Assembly (NCBI GenBank): GCA_905250115.1
Contig: CAJNOI010000061.1
Span: 310,001-374,000, forward strand
Reading direction: 5' to 3'
Source of the DNA: Adineta steineri
Taxonomy: Eukaryota > Rotifera > Eurotatoria > Adinetida > Adinetidae
DNA length: 64,000 bases
Below are positions 1 to 11,740 of the stretch, piece after piece. The position numbers and the translations under genes are program-made. How positions within the stretch are numbered: the first letter of the stretch is position 1; each line of letters starts with the position of its first letter. The notes below the pieces were generated by a model that worked only from the letters and a program-made list of their open reading frames with translations, was not told where the DNA came from and made no database searches.

Positions 1-1605
1 ATAAATCAAATAAAAAATTTGAATATCGTTTAATAACAAAAATATGTGTTTTACAAATGAATTTAATTCGACATTTAAAAATACAAAATGCAAGTTCAGT
101 GAATAAAAATTTTAATTCCGGTTATGAACATCGTGTTAGACATATTTTAAGACAATTGATTCAAGAATATCCATATTATGTTCAATTATGGTTTTTTTAT
201 GAATATTTTGAAAGATATTCACCAGATAATCATCGAATTAAAGCAGTTCTTTATGATGCAATGCAAAATTGTCCATGGGAAAAAGTATGTTTAAATTAGT
301 TGTAACAATACTTTAAATAGTAGAAAAAAATATAATTCTCGATTGTGTTAGGGTCCGTTGGGATTGTCCCAATCTCTATTCCGTCGGGAGTGGGACGGGT
401 ATCCCTGTTAAAAACGAGATAGGAACTACGCAGTCCCAAGTAAACACATTAATGGGTTTTAAGTCTGGATGAATTGTATTCACAGAAAATGATAATGGCG
501 TCGAAATTCTCGAAAAAATATTTTACCGAGACCGGGATCGAGACGTTCAGAATCGGGATGTAAAAACTCGGTCCCATCAGACCCTATATTCCATCTAGAA
601 TTGATTAAAACTTAAATTCTTACTTTTTTTATCGGTTAAAATCATAGCAAGCTTTACCTATTAGAAGATGATGAATAAAGTATAAGGAAAATACGCTTTG
701 CCATAGCATAACTTATTATTTTTGACCGACAGACTAACTATTATTCATAAGCTCAGATGTTATAATAAGAGAATCAATATAAACAATTTTGTGATATTAG
801 GTCTCATTTGTTAAATTTATTCGACACATCTTTTACATAAAAGAATACATATTTCCTGGCAGACAAAATTTTAAAAAAGATATTTTAACAAAAATAAAAT
901 TCGGAAAAGCGCACATTTTTACGATTTTTGTCTCCGTTAGCTTGTCTACTGTGATTAACGCGTTAAAACAAACAAAATAATGTGTAAAGTCACATTAAAT
1001 TTCGCGTTTCAGCGAGTAGTTACGTCGTATATTTTAACGCAGTAGAACGCTTTCTAGAATACTGTGTAGAGACGCGTTAAGAATTCGTGTGGCCTACCGT
1101 TAAAACGCCTTATTTACGCGTTTTGTTTCAAAGATTATGTTTGTCTGAGTTTAATTAAAAACACTGTTTATAATTCTCTTTCTACTATTGGTTACATAGT
1201 AAATCATATGACTTACTATGAATGTCAACATGTTTTTTTCAATAAGAAATCTGATTTAATCGATTCTGAATAATAATCAGCTACTTACCTTTAAGCTAAC
1301 AAATTTTCCGGATATTAAGTTGACTGTTAATATACATTCAAATGTATTTTGCCTATTAGTCATTATTCAATAGTTTATTCGTATAACGAGTTTTTTTTTC
1401 TAACCGATTTCTTCTAATAAAGACTACGAGTATAATTATTCTTTTTTTCTTCTAGACTTTATATATGAAATCAATTTCAAATGCTATTGGTGATACTGAA
1501 TGGAAATTTTTTCTAAATGTTATGCTAAAAAGCAATGTACACATTTTGTTTTCTATTGAAGAATTTGATATGTTGAAAGAATTATTAGAAATGAAAACTG
1601 AATAA
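1..1605 (+). CDS. NRDE2: NRDE2 homologue (nuclear RNAi defective-2), 3' end only
   Basis: This is the C-terminal end of NRDE2, a nuclear HAT-repeat protein that works with the exosome adaptor MTR4 in RNA surveillance. Coding sequence is open from the left edge (first full codon at 3) to 284, and resumes at 1456-1605 after a GT-AG intron. The diagnostic stretch is the family's C-terminal motif: HRIKAVLYDAMQNCPWEK, split by the intron, then TLYMKSI, matching vertebrate 'KGVFYKALQNCPWAKVLY'. The intron is 1171 bases, about twenty times the local norm, and carries a short inverted-repeat element near its 5' end; the rest of it shows no gene. The stop codon overlaps an AATAAA signal at 1601-1606. 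The next gene starts only 87 bases downstream on the same strand. Most of the gene lies outside the window. Confidence 0.8.
350..586. mobile_element. MITE-like element in the NRDE2 intron
   Basis: Imperfect terminal inverted repeats are seen: AGGGTCCGTTGGGAT at 350-364 and the reverse complement AGGGTCTGATGGGAC at 571-585, matching at about 12 of 15 positions. Both ends are flanked by TA, as expected for Tc1/mariner-type target duplication. The inside is noticeably richer in G and C than the surrounding intron and has no coding potential. Its identity as a non-autonomous transposon is inference. Confidence 0.5.
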
Positions 1606-1664
1606 AAAAAATTTATTTTGTTTTTATTTCAGATATGAATATAATTATATTTTAAAAGAGTACA

Positions 1665-1689
1665 TTCTTTTTATTTTTATTTATACAAG
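1665..1689 (+). promoter_or_regulatory. Candidate trans-splice acceptor of pyruvate carboxylase
   Basis: A pyrimidine-rich tract ends in ACAAG at 1685-1689, three bases before the ATG. There is no room for a conventional promoter in the 87-base gap after NRDE2. Bdelloid rotifers add a spliced leader to many mRNAs; this site would serve that, but the leader itself is not in the window. Confidence 0.4.
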
Positions 1690-1692
1690 AAA

Positions 1693-4600
1693 ATGTATCG
1701 AGTTAATAATTTAATTCAAACATCTTATTGTGTTCGCTCAACACTTACTTCAACGAAACGTTTATTATCAGTTAAAGGTACACAACAACCACAACAAGAA
1801 AAAAAAACGTATGATTTTCGAAAAATAAATAAACTTCTTGTTGCTAATCGTGGTGAAATTGCAATACGAATATTACGTGCATGTACCGAAAATAATATTC
1901 GTACAGTTGCTATTTATTCAGCTGAAGATGAAGGACAATTACATCGTATAAAAGCTGATGAATCATTCAAAATTGGAAAGGGTTTAGCACCTATTGCTGC
2001 TTATTTAAATATTCCAGAAATAATTAAAGTTGCTTTAAAAAATGATGTCGATGCTATTCATCCAGGCTATGGTTTTCTTTCGGAAAATGGAGATTTTGCT
2101 AAAGCATGTATGGATGCTGGAATTATGTTTGTTGGTCCAACACCTGATGTTATTTATCGAATGGGAAATAAAATACATGCACGACAAGCAGGTAAACGAA
2201 AATCTCGAAAAAGAAATATATATATTTCTCATATTAAATAAATATATTTAAAGCTCTTGATGCTAATGTACCAATAATTCCTGGTACAACGGATGCAGTC
2301 GATAATCTTGATGGTGTACGTGAATTTGTTAAGACACATGGTTATCCAGTAATGCTTAAAGCTGCACGTGGCGGTGGTGGACGTGGTATGCGTATAGCAA
2401 CGAAAGAAAGTGAATTAGAAGAAGCATTTCAACGTGCTTCATCAGAAGCTAAAGCAGCTGTTGGTGATGGAAGTTTATTTGTTGAACGTCTTGTTACACA
2501 AGCAAGACATATTGAAGTACAAATTATTGGTGATCATCATGGAAATGTTGCACATTTATTTGAAAGAGATTGTTCTGTACAACGACGTCATCAAAAAGTT
2601 ATTGAAGTTGCACCAGCAACGAATTTAGATCCAAAACTTCGTGAACGTATGACATCTGATGCTGTACGTTTAGCTAAATATGTTGGTTATCAAAATGCTG
2701 GAACTGTTGAATTTTTACTTGATAATCATGGAAGACATTATTTTATTGAAGTTAATTGTCGTTTACAAGTTGAACACACATGTTCAGAAGAAATTACTGG
2801 TATTGATATTGTACAATCACAAATCAAAGTTGCTGAAGGTGCAAAATTACCTGAATTAGGTCTTGAACAAGATAAAATTAAAATTATGGGCGCTGCTGTA
2901 CAATGTCGAATGACAACAGAAGATCCAGCAAATAATTTTACGCCTGATATTGGAAGAATTGATGTTTTTCGTTCAGCTGAAGGATTTGGTTAGTATTATT
3001 TGGAGGAATTAGAAAAATTCATATTGCTTTTTTACAGGTATTCGTATTGATAGTGCTTCGGCTTATACCGATGCTGTTATCAGTCCATTTTATGATTCAC
3101 TCTTGGTTAAAGTCATTGCTCATTCACGTAATCATCAAGAAGCATGTGCTAAAATGGTTCGTGCACTTAAAGAATTTCGAATTCGAGGTACATGGTATAT
3201 AGAACTATGAAAATAATAAAATTTATTGTATTTCAGGTGTTAAAACAAACATTCCATTTTTACTTAATGTTCTTCAACATAAACAATTTCTTGAAGGCTC
3301 AATTACTACAGGTTTTTTGGATGAAAATCCACTTTTATTTAAATTCGTTCCTTCACAAAATCGTGCACAAAAATTACTTCATTATCTATCTGAAATCATG
3401 GTTAATGGACCATTAACACCATTGGGTACAGATATAAAACCAATGAATATTAAACCTGAACTTCCTCATATAAAAAAGAAAGAAATTCCCAATGGTTGGC
3501 GTCAAGTTTTATTAGAAGAAGGACCAAAAGGTTTTGCAAAAGCTGTTCGTCAACATCGAAAGTATGACTTACATTATAATATATTCTGTTTTTTGTAAAT
3601 TGTAATTAATTAGAGCTTTACTTATGGATACAACAATGCGTGATGCTCATCAAAGTTTATTAGCAACACGAGTACGAACATGTGATTTAAAAATATCCGC
3701 ACCATTTGTCGCAAAAAATTTTTCTCAATTATTTAGTTTAGAAAATTGGGGAGGTAAAAGATTTATTTTATTCGACTTTATTTTATGAATAAAAATAATT
3801 CTTAGGTGCAACATTTGATGTTGCTCTTCGTTTTCTCCATGAATGTCCATGGGATCGTTTAACTGAATTACGTGAACTTATACCAAATATTCCATTTCAA
3901 ATGTTATTACGTGGTGCAAATGCTGTTGGTTATTCAAACTATCCAGATAATGTTATCGATGGTTTTTGTCAAATGGCTGTTGATCATGGAATGGATATCT
4001 TTCGTGTATTTGATTCATTAAATTATTTACCAAATATGAAAGTCGGTATCGATGCAGTCGGTAAAGCAAATGGTGTTATATCAGCTGCTGTTTGTTATAC
4101 AGGTGATGTCGCCGATAAATCACGAACAAAATATAATTTAGATTATTATGTTAAATTTGTTGATGAACTTGTTAAAATGGGTATACATATTTTATCTATC
4201 AAAGGTAATACAGTGTTTTGTTTTAATTAGATAAATATAAGTAATGTGTTGTAGACATGGCTGGTCTTCTTAAACCACGAGCAACTAAAATGTTAATCGA
4301 TGCTATTCGACAAAAACATCCAGATCTACCAATTCATTTACATACACAGTGCGTACATAAATCTTTTTTTGACAATCATGAAATATTTACTTTTACAGTG
4401 ATACAGCTGGAACTGGTATTGCTAATTATATGGCTGCATTTGAAGCTGGAGCTGATGTTGTTGATGTTGCTGTTGATTCTATGAGTGGTATGACATCACA
4501 ACCAACTATGGGTGGTATTGTTGCTGCATTACAAAATACCAAATATGATACAGGAATCGATATGGATAAAGTCAATGAATATTCAGCATTTTGGGAACAA

Positions 4601-5895
4601 ACACGTTTACTTTATGCACCATTTGAATGTACAACAACTATGAAAAGTGGTAATGCTGATGTTTATAAAAATGAAATACCTGGTGGACAATATACAAATT
4701 TACAAGTAAAATAAAATTATATATATTCATTAAAGATCAAAAATATTTTTGATTTTAGTTTCAAGCATTTAGTCTTGGCCTTGGTTCACAATTTGAAAAT
4801 GTTAAAAAATCTTATATTGAAGCCAATCAACTTCTTGGTGATATTATTAAAGTAACACCATCATCAAAAGTTGTTGGTGATCTTGCACAATTTATGGTAC
4901 AAAATAATTTAACCGCTAAAGATGTACGTGAACGTGCTGATGAACTTTCATTTCCAACAAGTGTGATTGAATTTATGCAAGGTCAACTTGGTCAAGTAAG
5001 AATTTCATATATAGAAATTTAATTCATATAAATGTAATTTTAGCCACATGGTGGATTTTCTGAACCACTTCGTACACAAATGTTAAAAGGAAAGAAAAAA
5101 ATTGATGGACGTCCAGGTGCTGATTCTGAACCATTAGATTTTGATAAAATTGAAGAAAAATTAAAAAAGAAATTTGGCGATGATATTATACGTAAATGTG
5201 ATGTTATGTCATATGTTATGTTTCCTAAAGTACTTGAAGAATATATTGATTTTAAACAACAATATGGTCCTGTTGATCTTTATCCAACAAGAATATTTTT
5301 TGTTGGACCAAAATTAAATGAAGCTATGGAGTAAGTCTAATTCGATGAAAAATAAAAATCGAAATAATATTTTTTTTAAGTATTGAAATTGAACATGGAA
5401 AAGTTCTTCATATTGTTGTATTGGCTATCAGTGATTTATTGGTTGAAACAGGTGAACGTGAAGTATTCTTTCAAGTTAATGGACAATTACGTTCAATGAA
5501 AGTTAAAGATAAAGTAGCTATTAAAGATCAAAAAGTTCATCCAAAAGCCGATAAAAGTAAAAAAACTCAAATTGGTAAGTTACACATTGTTAAATATAGA
5601 ATGATCTTGTTTATATCAGATGATAACAATTGTATTTTTAGGCGCACCAATGCCAGGTCAAGTATTAGATATAAAAGTTAAAGAAGGTGATTCCATTAAA
5701 AAAGGTGATACAGTTATTGTTTTAAGTGCGATGAAGGTATAGTAAAATAAGAAAAGTTAATTTTATAATTTTCTTTTATTATTTATTTAGATGGAAACTG
5801 TTGTTAAAAGTACCGTCGAAGGCAAAGTTAAGAAAATACATGTTAAATCTGGTCAACAAGTACAAGGCGATGATCTTGTTATCGAACTCGAATAG
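1693..5895 (+). CDS. PC: Pyruvate carboxylase, mitochondrial
   Basis: This biotin enzyme carboxylates pyruvate to oxaloacetate with ATP and bicarbonate in the mitochondrial matrix. Thirteen exons join in frame to 1188 residues, close to the usual animal length: 1693-2191, 2254-2988, 3038-3187, 3237-3561, 3614-3753, 3806-4204, 4255-4348, 4399-4705, 4759-4995, 5044-5330, 5381-5574, 5642-5736, 5791-5895. After a basic, Ser/Thr-rich presequence, the biotin carboxylase domain opens with [17 protein letters not shown] and has the glycine-rich ATP loop GGGGRGM and [10 protein letters not shown]. The carboxyltransferase domain starts with [19 protein letters not shown]. The C-terminal biotinyl domain has the carrier motif SAMKMET; an intron falls exactly after the biotinylated Lys codon. 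The family assignment is certain. Confidence 0.97.
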
Positions 5896-6159
5896 ATCTT
5901 TATGCATCGAATCTCTATATAATCTGATCTGATTTTATTGTTTTGTGTTTATATTTAAATCCTGGTGACATTCCTTTTATTTTTCTTCGTTAGATTTTTA
6001 TTCTATCTCATTTATATTGTGATTATGCATTTCATATGATTACAGTTTTTTTAGTATAGTTGATAACAAAACTGTCAGTTTTTTTTTCTTCTTTTTGTAG
6101 TAAAAACCGGTAGGTTGTTGTTTTAATGTTTCTTATTATCCATAATAAAAAAACAAACA

Positions 6160-6179
6160 AACATTTACTCTTTCTTAAG
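6160..6179 (+). promoter_or_regulatory. Candidate trans-splice acceptor of MCRS1
   Basis: A pyrimidine run ending TTTCTTAAG at 6171-6179 lies 22 bases before the MCRS1 start, with no upstream coding exon in this gap. It fits a spliced-leader acceptor, but could equally be the end of a 5'UTR intron. Confidence 0.35.
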
Positions 6180-6201
6180 ATTTCTTTTAAATATAAAAAA
6201 T

Positions 6202-7561
6202 ATGTCGACATTAACAAATGATGAACAATTAGATTCTGACAATAAAACACTTGAGGTACAAGATAAACTTCTTTTTTCATCTGAATTCATTGTATAACTT
6301 TATAGACAGCAGTTCGTAATACAGCAATTCAAATGGGTTGTTGGACAGCTACAGATGATTATTTACTTATTACAAGTATATTACATCTATGTGATTTAGA
6401 ACGTGTTCATGAACGAGTTAAATTTTCAATGCCATTTACATTAGAAAATATTCGAGATCGATGGCAATGTTTATTATATGATGCATCAATATCAAAGTAG
6501 AAATTTCCTTCGTTAATTTGTAGTTTTTTATTTATCAATTTAGAATGATTATAACAAAAATACAACAACTTTCAATGTTACAACTTGAAAATTTACGAAT
6601 ACCATTTAGCGAAGAAGAAGAACGTTTAATAGCAACGATACCATCACATGTAAATGCCATTTGTATTAGCTATTTTCGTTTTTTTCTAATAATAAATTTT
6701 TATTTTAGACAATTCCAGCGGTACTTGATAATGAACTAGATACATGTTTAAGTAAATATTCGCAACAATTTTGGTCTAATCGTACGATTGAAGAATTACG
6801 TGAATGTTGGTCTCAATTACGTCAACAAGGTCGTCTCACTGATCAATCAAATGCAGGTTAGTAAATCGAATTCAAACTATATAAATATATCGAATTTTTT
6901 TTTAGATAATTCTCAAGTCGAACAGACAACTCACAGTTTGAATGATCGTATGATTTATTGTTTTTTCTTTTAAAGAATGTAATGGATTTATCTTTAATAG
7001 AAAATGCGACAGCCAACAAATTGAGTAGTTTATTGGCACCGTTTGAATTCGAATTATTATCTCGTATGTTGATCAATAAATATTACAAAAGTTTCTTCTA
7101 ATTTGTTTTTTTTTGAATTAGGTAACAAAGAACAATTTGTAGATAAAGATAAACTTCCTCATGCACTTCTTCATGTTCATGATCGTCTCTATTGCATGTA
7201 TACTGATCAAGTAAAATTTCCAACCGAATATTTTTGTTTTATCATAGAATTAATATTTAGTTAAACTTTGGAACTGATGTTAATCCTGATATAAAATTTG
7301 ATATATCATTTGATAATTCAACAAGCATTCATATTAAAGGAATGATAATTTATAAATCAGGATTATTCTATATTATAAATAATGGTGATAATGCATTTCG
7401 TGTAAATGATGCATTACTCAATCCAAATGAAGCAAGTCCATTAGGTACACGAGCAATTATTACTGTAAGTTTAAAACTATTAAGTTATTTTATTTTCATC
7501 TATTAATCTATCTTAGATACTGGAACATATGATGGTCTTTCAAGCAATTGAATTATCTTAA
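6202..7561 (+). CDS. MCRS1: Microspherule protein 1 homologue (INO80/NSL complex subunit)
   Basis: MCRS1 is a nuclear scaffold subunit of the INO80 and NSL chromatin complexes. Nine exons give 313 residues: 6202-6255, 6306-6496, 6544-6649, 6709-6856, 6906-6947, 7001-7063, 7122-7210, 7261-7464, 7517-7561. The N-terminal MCRS domain is clear: WTATDDYLLITSILHLCDL, VKFSMPFTLENIRDRW, LLYDASISK, matching the vertebrate 'RFTLREVQERWYALLYD'. The C-terminal third aligns with the FHA domain (YIINNGDNAFRVNDALL), but the usual Gly-Arg and Ser-x-x-His phosphopeptide-binding residues are not visible. The protein is shorter than the vertebrate form of about 460 residues, lacking the long basic N-terminus. 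The fifth intron (6948-7000) was chosen over a 29-base alternative because only it keeps the frame with a normal length. Confidence 0.85.
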
Positions 7562-7769
7562 TTATGTTTCTTTTTTATGTTTGTTAACATTGTATAGATT
7601 AAAATAAATAAAAGAAATGAATAGACTATAGTTTTTCAGCAAATTGATTAATCAAGTATAGGTCAGTGTGTGAACTGAAGCCAGAATGTGTAGTTTATCG
7701 AAAAATATGATAATGACAATGAAGCGCTCAAGGACAATACAAATCTGTCTTCTTTTTGCTTTACAAACT

Positions 7770-7790
7770 ATATAGATTTTGTTTTTTCAG
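7770..7790 (+). promoter_or_regulatory. Candidate trans-splice acceptor of GNB1L
   Basis: The sequence TTTTGTTTTTTCAG ends at 7790, three bases before the ATG of the next gene. It is a strong acceptor with no coding exon upstream in the 230-base spacer, so it is best read as a spliced-leader site or a 5'UTR intron end. Confidence 0.45.
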
Positions 7791-7793
7791 AAT

Positions 7794-8765
7794 ATGGAAA
7801 AACCTCGTGCACCATTACCAACATTTGTTCTTCGTTCATTTTCATCTGGAGTCACATGTATTAAATATGATTTAACAGATTCTTTACGTTTATATACAGC
7901 TGAACAACAAGGTTCGGTTTATTTATATAATCTTCGTACTCGCCTTCCAATTCTTTCATTACCTAATGCACATACATCAACAGTACTTGGTTTAAATCAA
8001 TTCATTGAAAATAATAAATTAATTACATTTAGTAAAGATGGTTTTGTTAAAGTTTGGAATGAACAAGGTCAATGTGAATGGGATTATCAAACTCATCATT
8101 GTTCATTTTCAAATAGTGATATTATTTCACCAAATTTAATTGTTGTTCCAATTGGTAGTGATAATTCAATGATTGCTGCACTTGATTATCAATGTTCAAA
8201 TCCTATTGTTAAAAAATTCATACCTATATCAACAGAGATAAATAATGGTATGATAATGAAATTACGTGTTTTTGATAATCGGTGGCTTTTTGTTGCTTAT
8301 GAAAATGGTTCATTAAAAGTGTTTGATATACCAACAACAAAACAAATTGATTCGTATCAGATAACATCTGATCATGAACCAGTAACAGCTTTGGATGTTA
8401 TTTGTAATACATGTTTATGTGGTACAACAAAATCAGATTTAATTTCATTGGATTTTTCACTATTAAAATTACAACCTACATCGACATTTCGTCAAATTGA
8501 AATGCCAAATGCTGGTACAAGTTTTATACGATGTCGACCTAATGATGGAAAATTAATAGTGGTTGCTGGTTGGGATTCAAGAATAAGATTATTTCGAAGA
8601 GAAACAGGAAAACAATTAGCTATGTTAGATTTACATCGACAACAAGTTAATTCAATTGATTTTGATTTTCATACAAAACAAATGGCTTGTGCAAGTGAAG
8701 ATAAAACCGTATCAATTTGGGATATTTATAATAATGATAATAATAAAACCAAAACTAACTCATAA
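7794..8765 (+). CDS. GNB1L: GNB1L-like WD40 protein
   Basis: An intron-less frame of 323 residues, the usual size of GNB1L/WDR14 (human about 327). The family relates to yeast Asa1, a cofactor of the TTT complex that matures PIKK kinases such as ATM and mTOR. WD repeats run through the whole protein. The N-terminal blade begins PTFVLRSFSSGVTCIKY, and the last two blades are diagnostic: VVAGWDSRIRLFRRETGKQ and MACASEDKTVSIWDIY, matching vertebrate 'ATAGWDHRIRVFHWRT' and 'GSKDQRISLWSLY'. The start at 7794 is the first ATG after the acceptor at 7790. It lies 232 bases after MCRS1 on the same strand. A divergent WD40 paralogue is possible but less likely. Confidence 0.8.
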   Translation: MEKPRAPLPTFVLRSFSSGVTCIKYDLTDSLRLYTAEQQGSVYLYNLRTRLPILSLPNAHTSTVLGLNQFIENNKLITFSKDGFVKVWNEQGQCEWDYQTHHCSFSNSDIISPNLIVVPIGSDNSMIAALDYQCSNPIVKKFIPISTEINNGMIMKLRVFDNRWLFVAYENGSLKVFDIPTTKQIDSYQITSDHEPVTALDVICNTCLCGTTKSDLISLDFSLLKLQPTSTFRQIEMPNAGTSFIRCRPNDGKLIVVAGWDSRIRLFRRETGKQLAMLDLHRQQVNSIDFDFHTKQMACASEDKTVSIWDIYNNDNNKTKTNS

Positions 8766-9606
8766 ATATCATGATGTTTTTCCTCATATGATGTATAATT
8801 TTATAAGAATGATCGTTCAAATAAATTTTATAAAAATTCGACAAATCTTTAGGAAATTATGAATTATTTTTTTTTGTCATAGCTTGAAAACTATATCAGT
8901 TTACTGAAACAGAATAATCAGAAAGATTGAATGAAAAAAGATCTAATTACTCGTAGGAAGTGCACTTCATTTTTATCCACATACAATTCAATCTTTCACA
9001 ACATCGACTAAAATTATTAATCATGGTTTTTTTAATTAATAATTATTGTGAATTAGAATTATTTAGTGTCGATGAAATTATTTGGAAAAAAAATTAAGAA
9101 TGATTTCAATGAATAATAAGATCATACAGAAAAAGGTTTATATGACCTTACTCATTGATAATAAAATTTTATCTAAATATTTATTGAAGCCACGTTATCA
9201 CATTTAGTTGCTCTATATAATAAAAAAAGTAACAAATTTGAATAAAGAATTTCAGGTTTGACTAAGAATGGTCTACGTATGATATGAAAATTCATTGAAA
9301 AATTAATAATTTTCTCGAACACTGCACCGGTTGATAAATTTGCATTAAATAATTAATAAAATAAAATCGATTTAATAGAAATTACTCAATCACAAACTAA
9401 CTTTCGTCGATTTATATCGAATTTGTTTAGAATTAAAAATTTCTTGCATATATATGTTTTCGTAAACATAATTCGATTTACTACTAACCAATACAAAGAA
9501 AAGCAAACATTGTCTTGCATATCATGACGCATCATTGTGTAATAACTATGTGTGGCTTCAGCGAGAAAATCGGAAGAACGTACTATATTAAAAATATTTA
9601 CCTTAG
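8766..9606. other. Intergenic, no gene seen
   Basis: AT-rich spacer. An imperfect hairpin is visible at about 9000-9076, where CATCGACTAAAATTATTAAT faces an inverted partner ending AGTGTCGATG. No open frame of interest on either strand. Confidence 0.6.
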
Positions 9607-9614
9607 TATATAAG
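9607..9614 (+). promoter_or_regulatory. TATA box of the NADAR gene
   Basis: TATATAAG at 9607-9614. Transcription about 30 bases downstream would start after the ATG at 9623, which favours the second ATG at 9665 (context ACCATGG) as the real start. Confidence 0.5.
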
Positions 9615-9664
9615 CCCGACTTATGCAGTATTATAAACTACTTAACTCTTTTAGACGTTTTACC

Positions 9665-10343
9665 ATGGCAGCCAGTACTAGACACATAACATCATCTACT
9701 TTAACTGCAGTCGAAACTGAACTAATCAATCGTGTCCATTCACATTTTCCAAATAATGAACCAAATAGATTCCATTATTTCTATCAAACAGCTTCTCCAT
9801 TTAGTAATTTTCATCCATGTACTTTCTCAGAAAATGAAGTTCAATTTCATTGTAGTGAACAATATATGATGTATCATAAAGCGAGTAATGAAAAAGATTT
9901 TATATGTTATCTTTTTTCAAACTACTATTTTTCTTTAAAGAATTATTTGGTGACAGTGAAACAGCTGAAGCAATTCTTGAAGCTAAAAGTCCAGCTGATT
10001 GTAAAGCTTTAGGAAGAATTGTAAGAAATTTTGATGAACAATTATGGATGGATAATCGAACACCTATTGTTTCGAATGCACTTCAATTAAAGGTAATCTA
10101 TTAATTTTATTATTTAATTTAATGAAAGAAAGAATTTGCTTTCAGTTTAATCAAGATACTAAAATGAAACAAGCAATTTTAGAACAAGATGGTAATTTAT
10201 TAGTTGAAGCATCGCCAAATGATGGTATATGGGGAGTGGGTTTAAAGAAAACAGATCCTTTAATTAAGAAACGATCGAATTGGCAAGGACTTAATCTATT
10301 AGGTTATATATTAACTGATGTATTACAAACTATGAAGAAATAA
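9665..10343 (+). CDS. NADAR/YbiA-like N-glycosidase domain protein
   Basis: A protein of the NADAR family (DUF1768), whose bacterial members such as YbiA hydrolyse N-glycosidic bonds of riboflavin intermediates and of ADP-ribosylated substrates. Three exons (9665-9884, 9941-10092, 10146-10343) give 189 residues, nearly all domain. Hallmarks are FYQTASPFSNFHPCTF, then SEQYMMYHKAKLFGDSETA formed across the first intron, LGRIVRNFDEQLW, and the C-terminal SPNDGIWGVGLK and NWQGLNLLG. The catalytic-type residues of the family (Glu of the SEQYMM segment and the Trp-Gly region) are present. An upstream ATG at 9623 would add MQYYKLLNSFRRFT, but the TATA box position and Kozak context favour 9665. The substrate in this animal cannot be told from sequence. 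Transfer from bacteria or fungi is possible but not shown here. Confidence 0.88.
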
Positions 10344-10515
10344 ATCATTGTATAAGATCGAAAATTTCCATTTTTATATCATAATAAAATTATTTTGTAA
10401 AGAAAAAACGCATAGAATTTATTTTAATTAAAATTAAGTATAAAATTTCAAAATTATACTTATCTTTTCACAACTATCTGACAATATGAAAAAAAATCAC
10501 ACATGAAAAAAACAA

Positions 10516-11740
10516 TTAATGAAACGGATTAACTGTATTTCTATAGATTCCTTCTTTCATAAGAAAATGTATGAATTCATCTTTAGTAACACGTCCATCT
10601 CTACTTAAATCTAATTTTTTCATTAAATCCTTGGCAACAACATCAGGTGGATAATCTTCAACATGTTTAATACCTAATAACGTATACATGCCTTGCAAAA
10701 CTGGTCCAATTTCATCTAAAAATAATCGTATGATTTTCTTTTATTCTGTAAATAAAATTTTACCTTCAGTAATATAACCATTTGAATCTAAATCATAGCA
10801 TTCAAATGCGTAATCTAATCGTGATCGAAGGTCACCACGAGAACATATAGCAAAACCAAGTAAAAATTCACCAAATTCAACAGAACCATTTCCATCAACA
10901 TCAAATGCACGAAATATATGATCAGATATATCTTCCAAACGTTCCGAAGGTTCTTGACGAAATAGACGAAATAATTTACGAAATTCTGTCCGATCAAGAC
11001 GACCATCTGGATTATCTTCAAAGAATTTCTCATGCCATTGAAGAATTTCCTCGGCTGTTAGACCTATCAAAAAATAAATTTGAATAATAAACTTTATATT
11101 ATATCAGTGTATGAGATATGGATGTATCTTGATTATTTTTAATAATCATGACGACAAGTTATAAATAAAAGGAATGTAATAAAAACGAGGAACAGATGTA
11201 TCATCGATAAATTTTGAAATCTGAGAACATCGCTACTGAGTAAAAAGAAAATGTACTTCATCCTTTCACAAAACATAGAAACATGATGAAATGTTATATA
11301 TCTTATCATTGTCGTTTAACTTTTAAGCGGCCTAGAGCAATACTTGCAGCTATTATTGCATGTTGTTGAACTGTTTAAAACAGGCGTATTTACTACGATC
11401 AGTTGTTATAAGTAGAGAATATAAAATTTTTGACTAATGTTTGTCAAAAATCTCATATCATCTATATTGGATTTTATGATTTTTTATATGAGACAGTTGA
11501 CTGACTAATGACATTAGTGTTGTAAAAACGCAAACTTTAATAAAACTAATATAAAAATAAATATTCAAATTTACCAGTTTGTGAACATAGAAAATTGATA
11601 TCTCGTTCGGCTAATGCCCATTTATTTTGTTGTTGATTTGGTTCGGATATACTATTAGGAGTAATTGAGTTATGTTGCGATCGACGGCTAGTATGTGTAG
11701 TAATATCCGATGTGCCGGTCGAACTTTTCCTATTGCCCAT
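10516..11740 (-). CDS. Neuronal calcium sensor family EF-hand protein
   Basis: Three exons (11740-11575, 11063-10764, 10715-10516) give 221 residues. It begins MGN, a likely N-myristoylation signal, as in recoverin/NCS-1/hippocalcin proteins that move to membranes on binding calcium. Three canonical loops are seen: DVDGNGSVEFGE (EF2), DLDSNGYITEDE (EF3, Glu-Asp formed across the intron) and DLSRDGRVTKDE (EF4). The first EF-hand has the degenerate NPDGRLDRTEF loop typical of the family. The order and spacing, with WHEKFFEDNPDG before EF1, match the NCS branch rather than calmodulin. A Ser/Thr/Gln-rich extension of about 40 residues precedes the usual start of the fold, making it longer than the typical 190. 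Which subfamily is not resolved. Confidence 0.87.

Noticed and set aside
6948-6976. A 29-base intron in MCRS1
   Set aside because: It breaks the frame and is too short; an intron of 53 bases (6948-7000) restores it.
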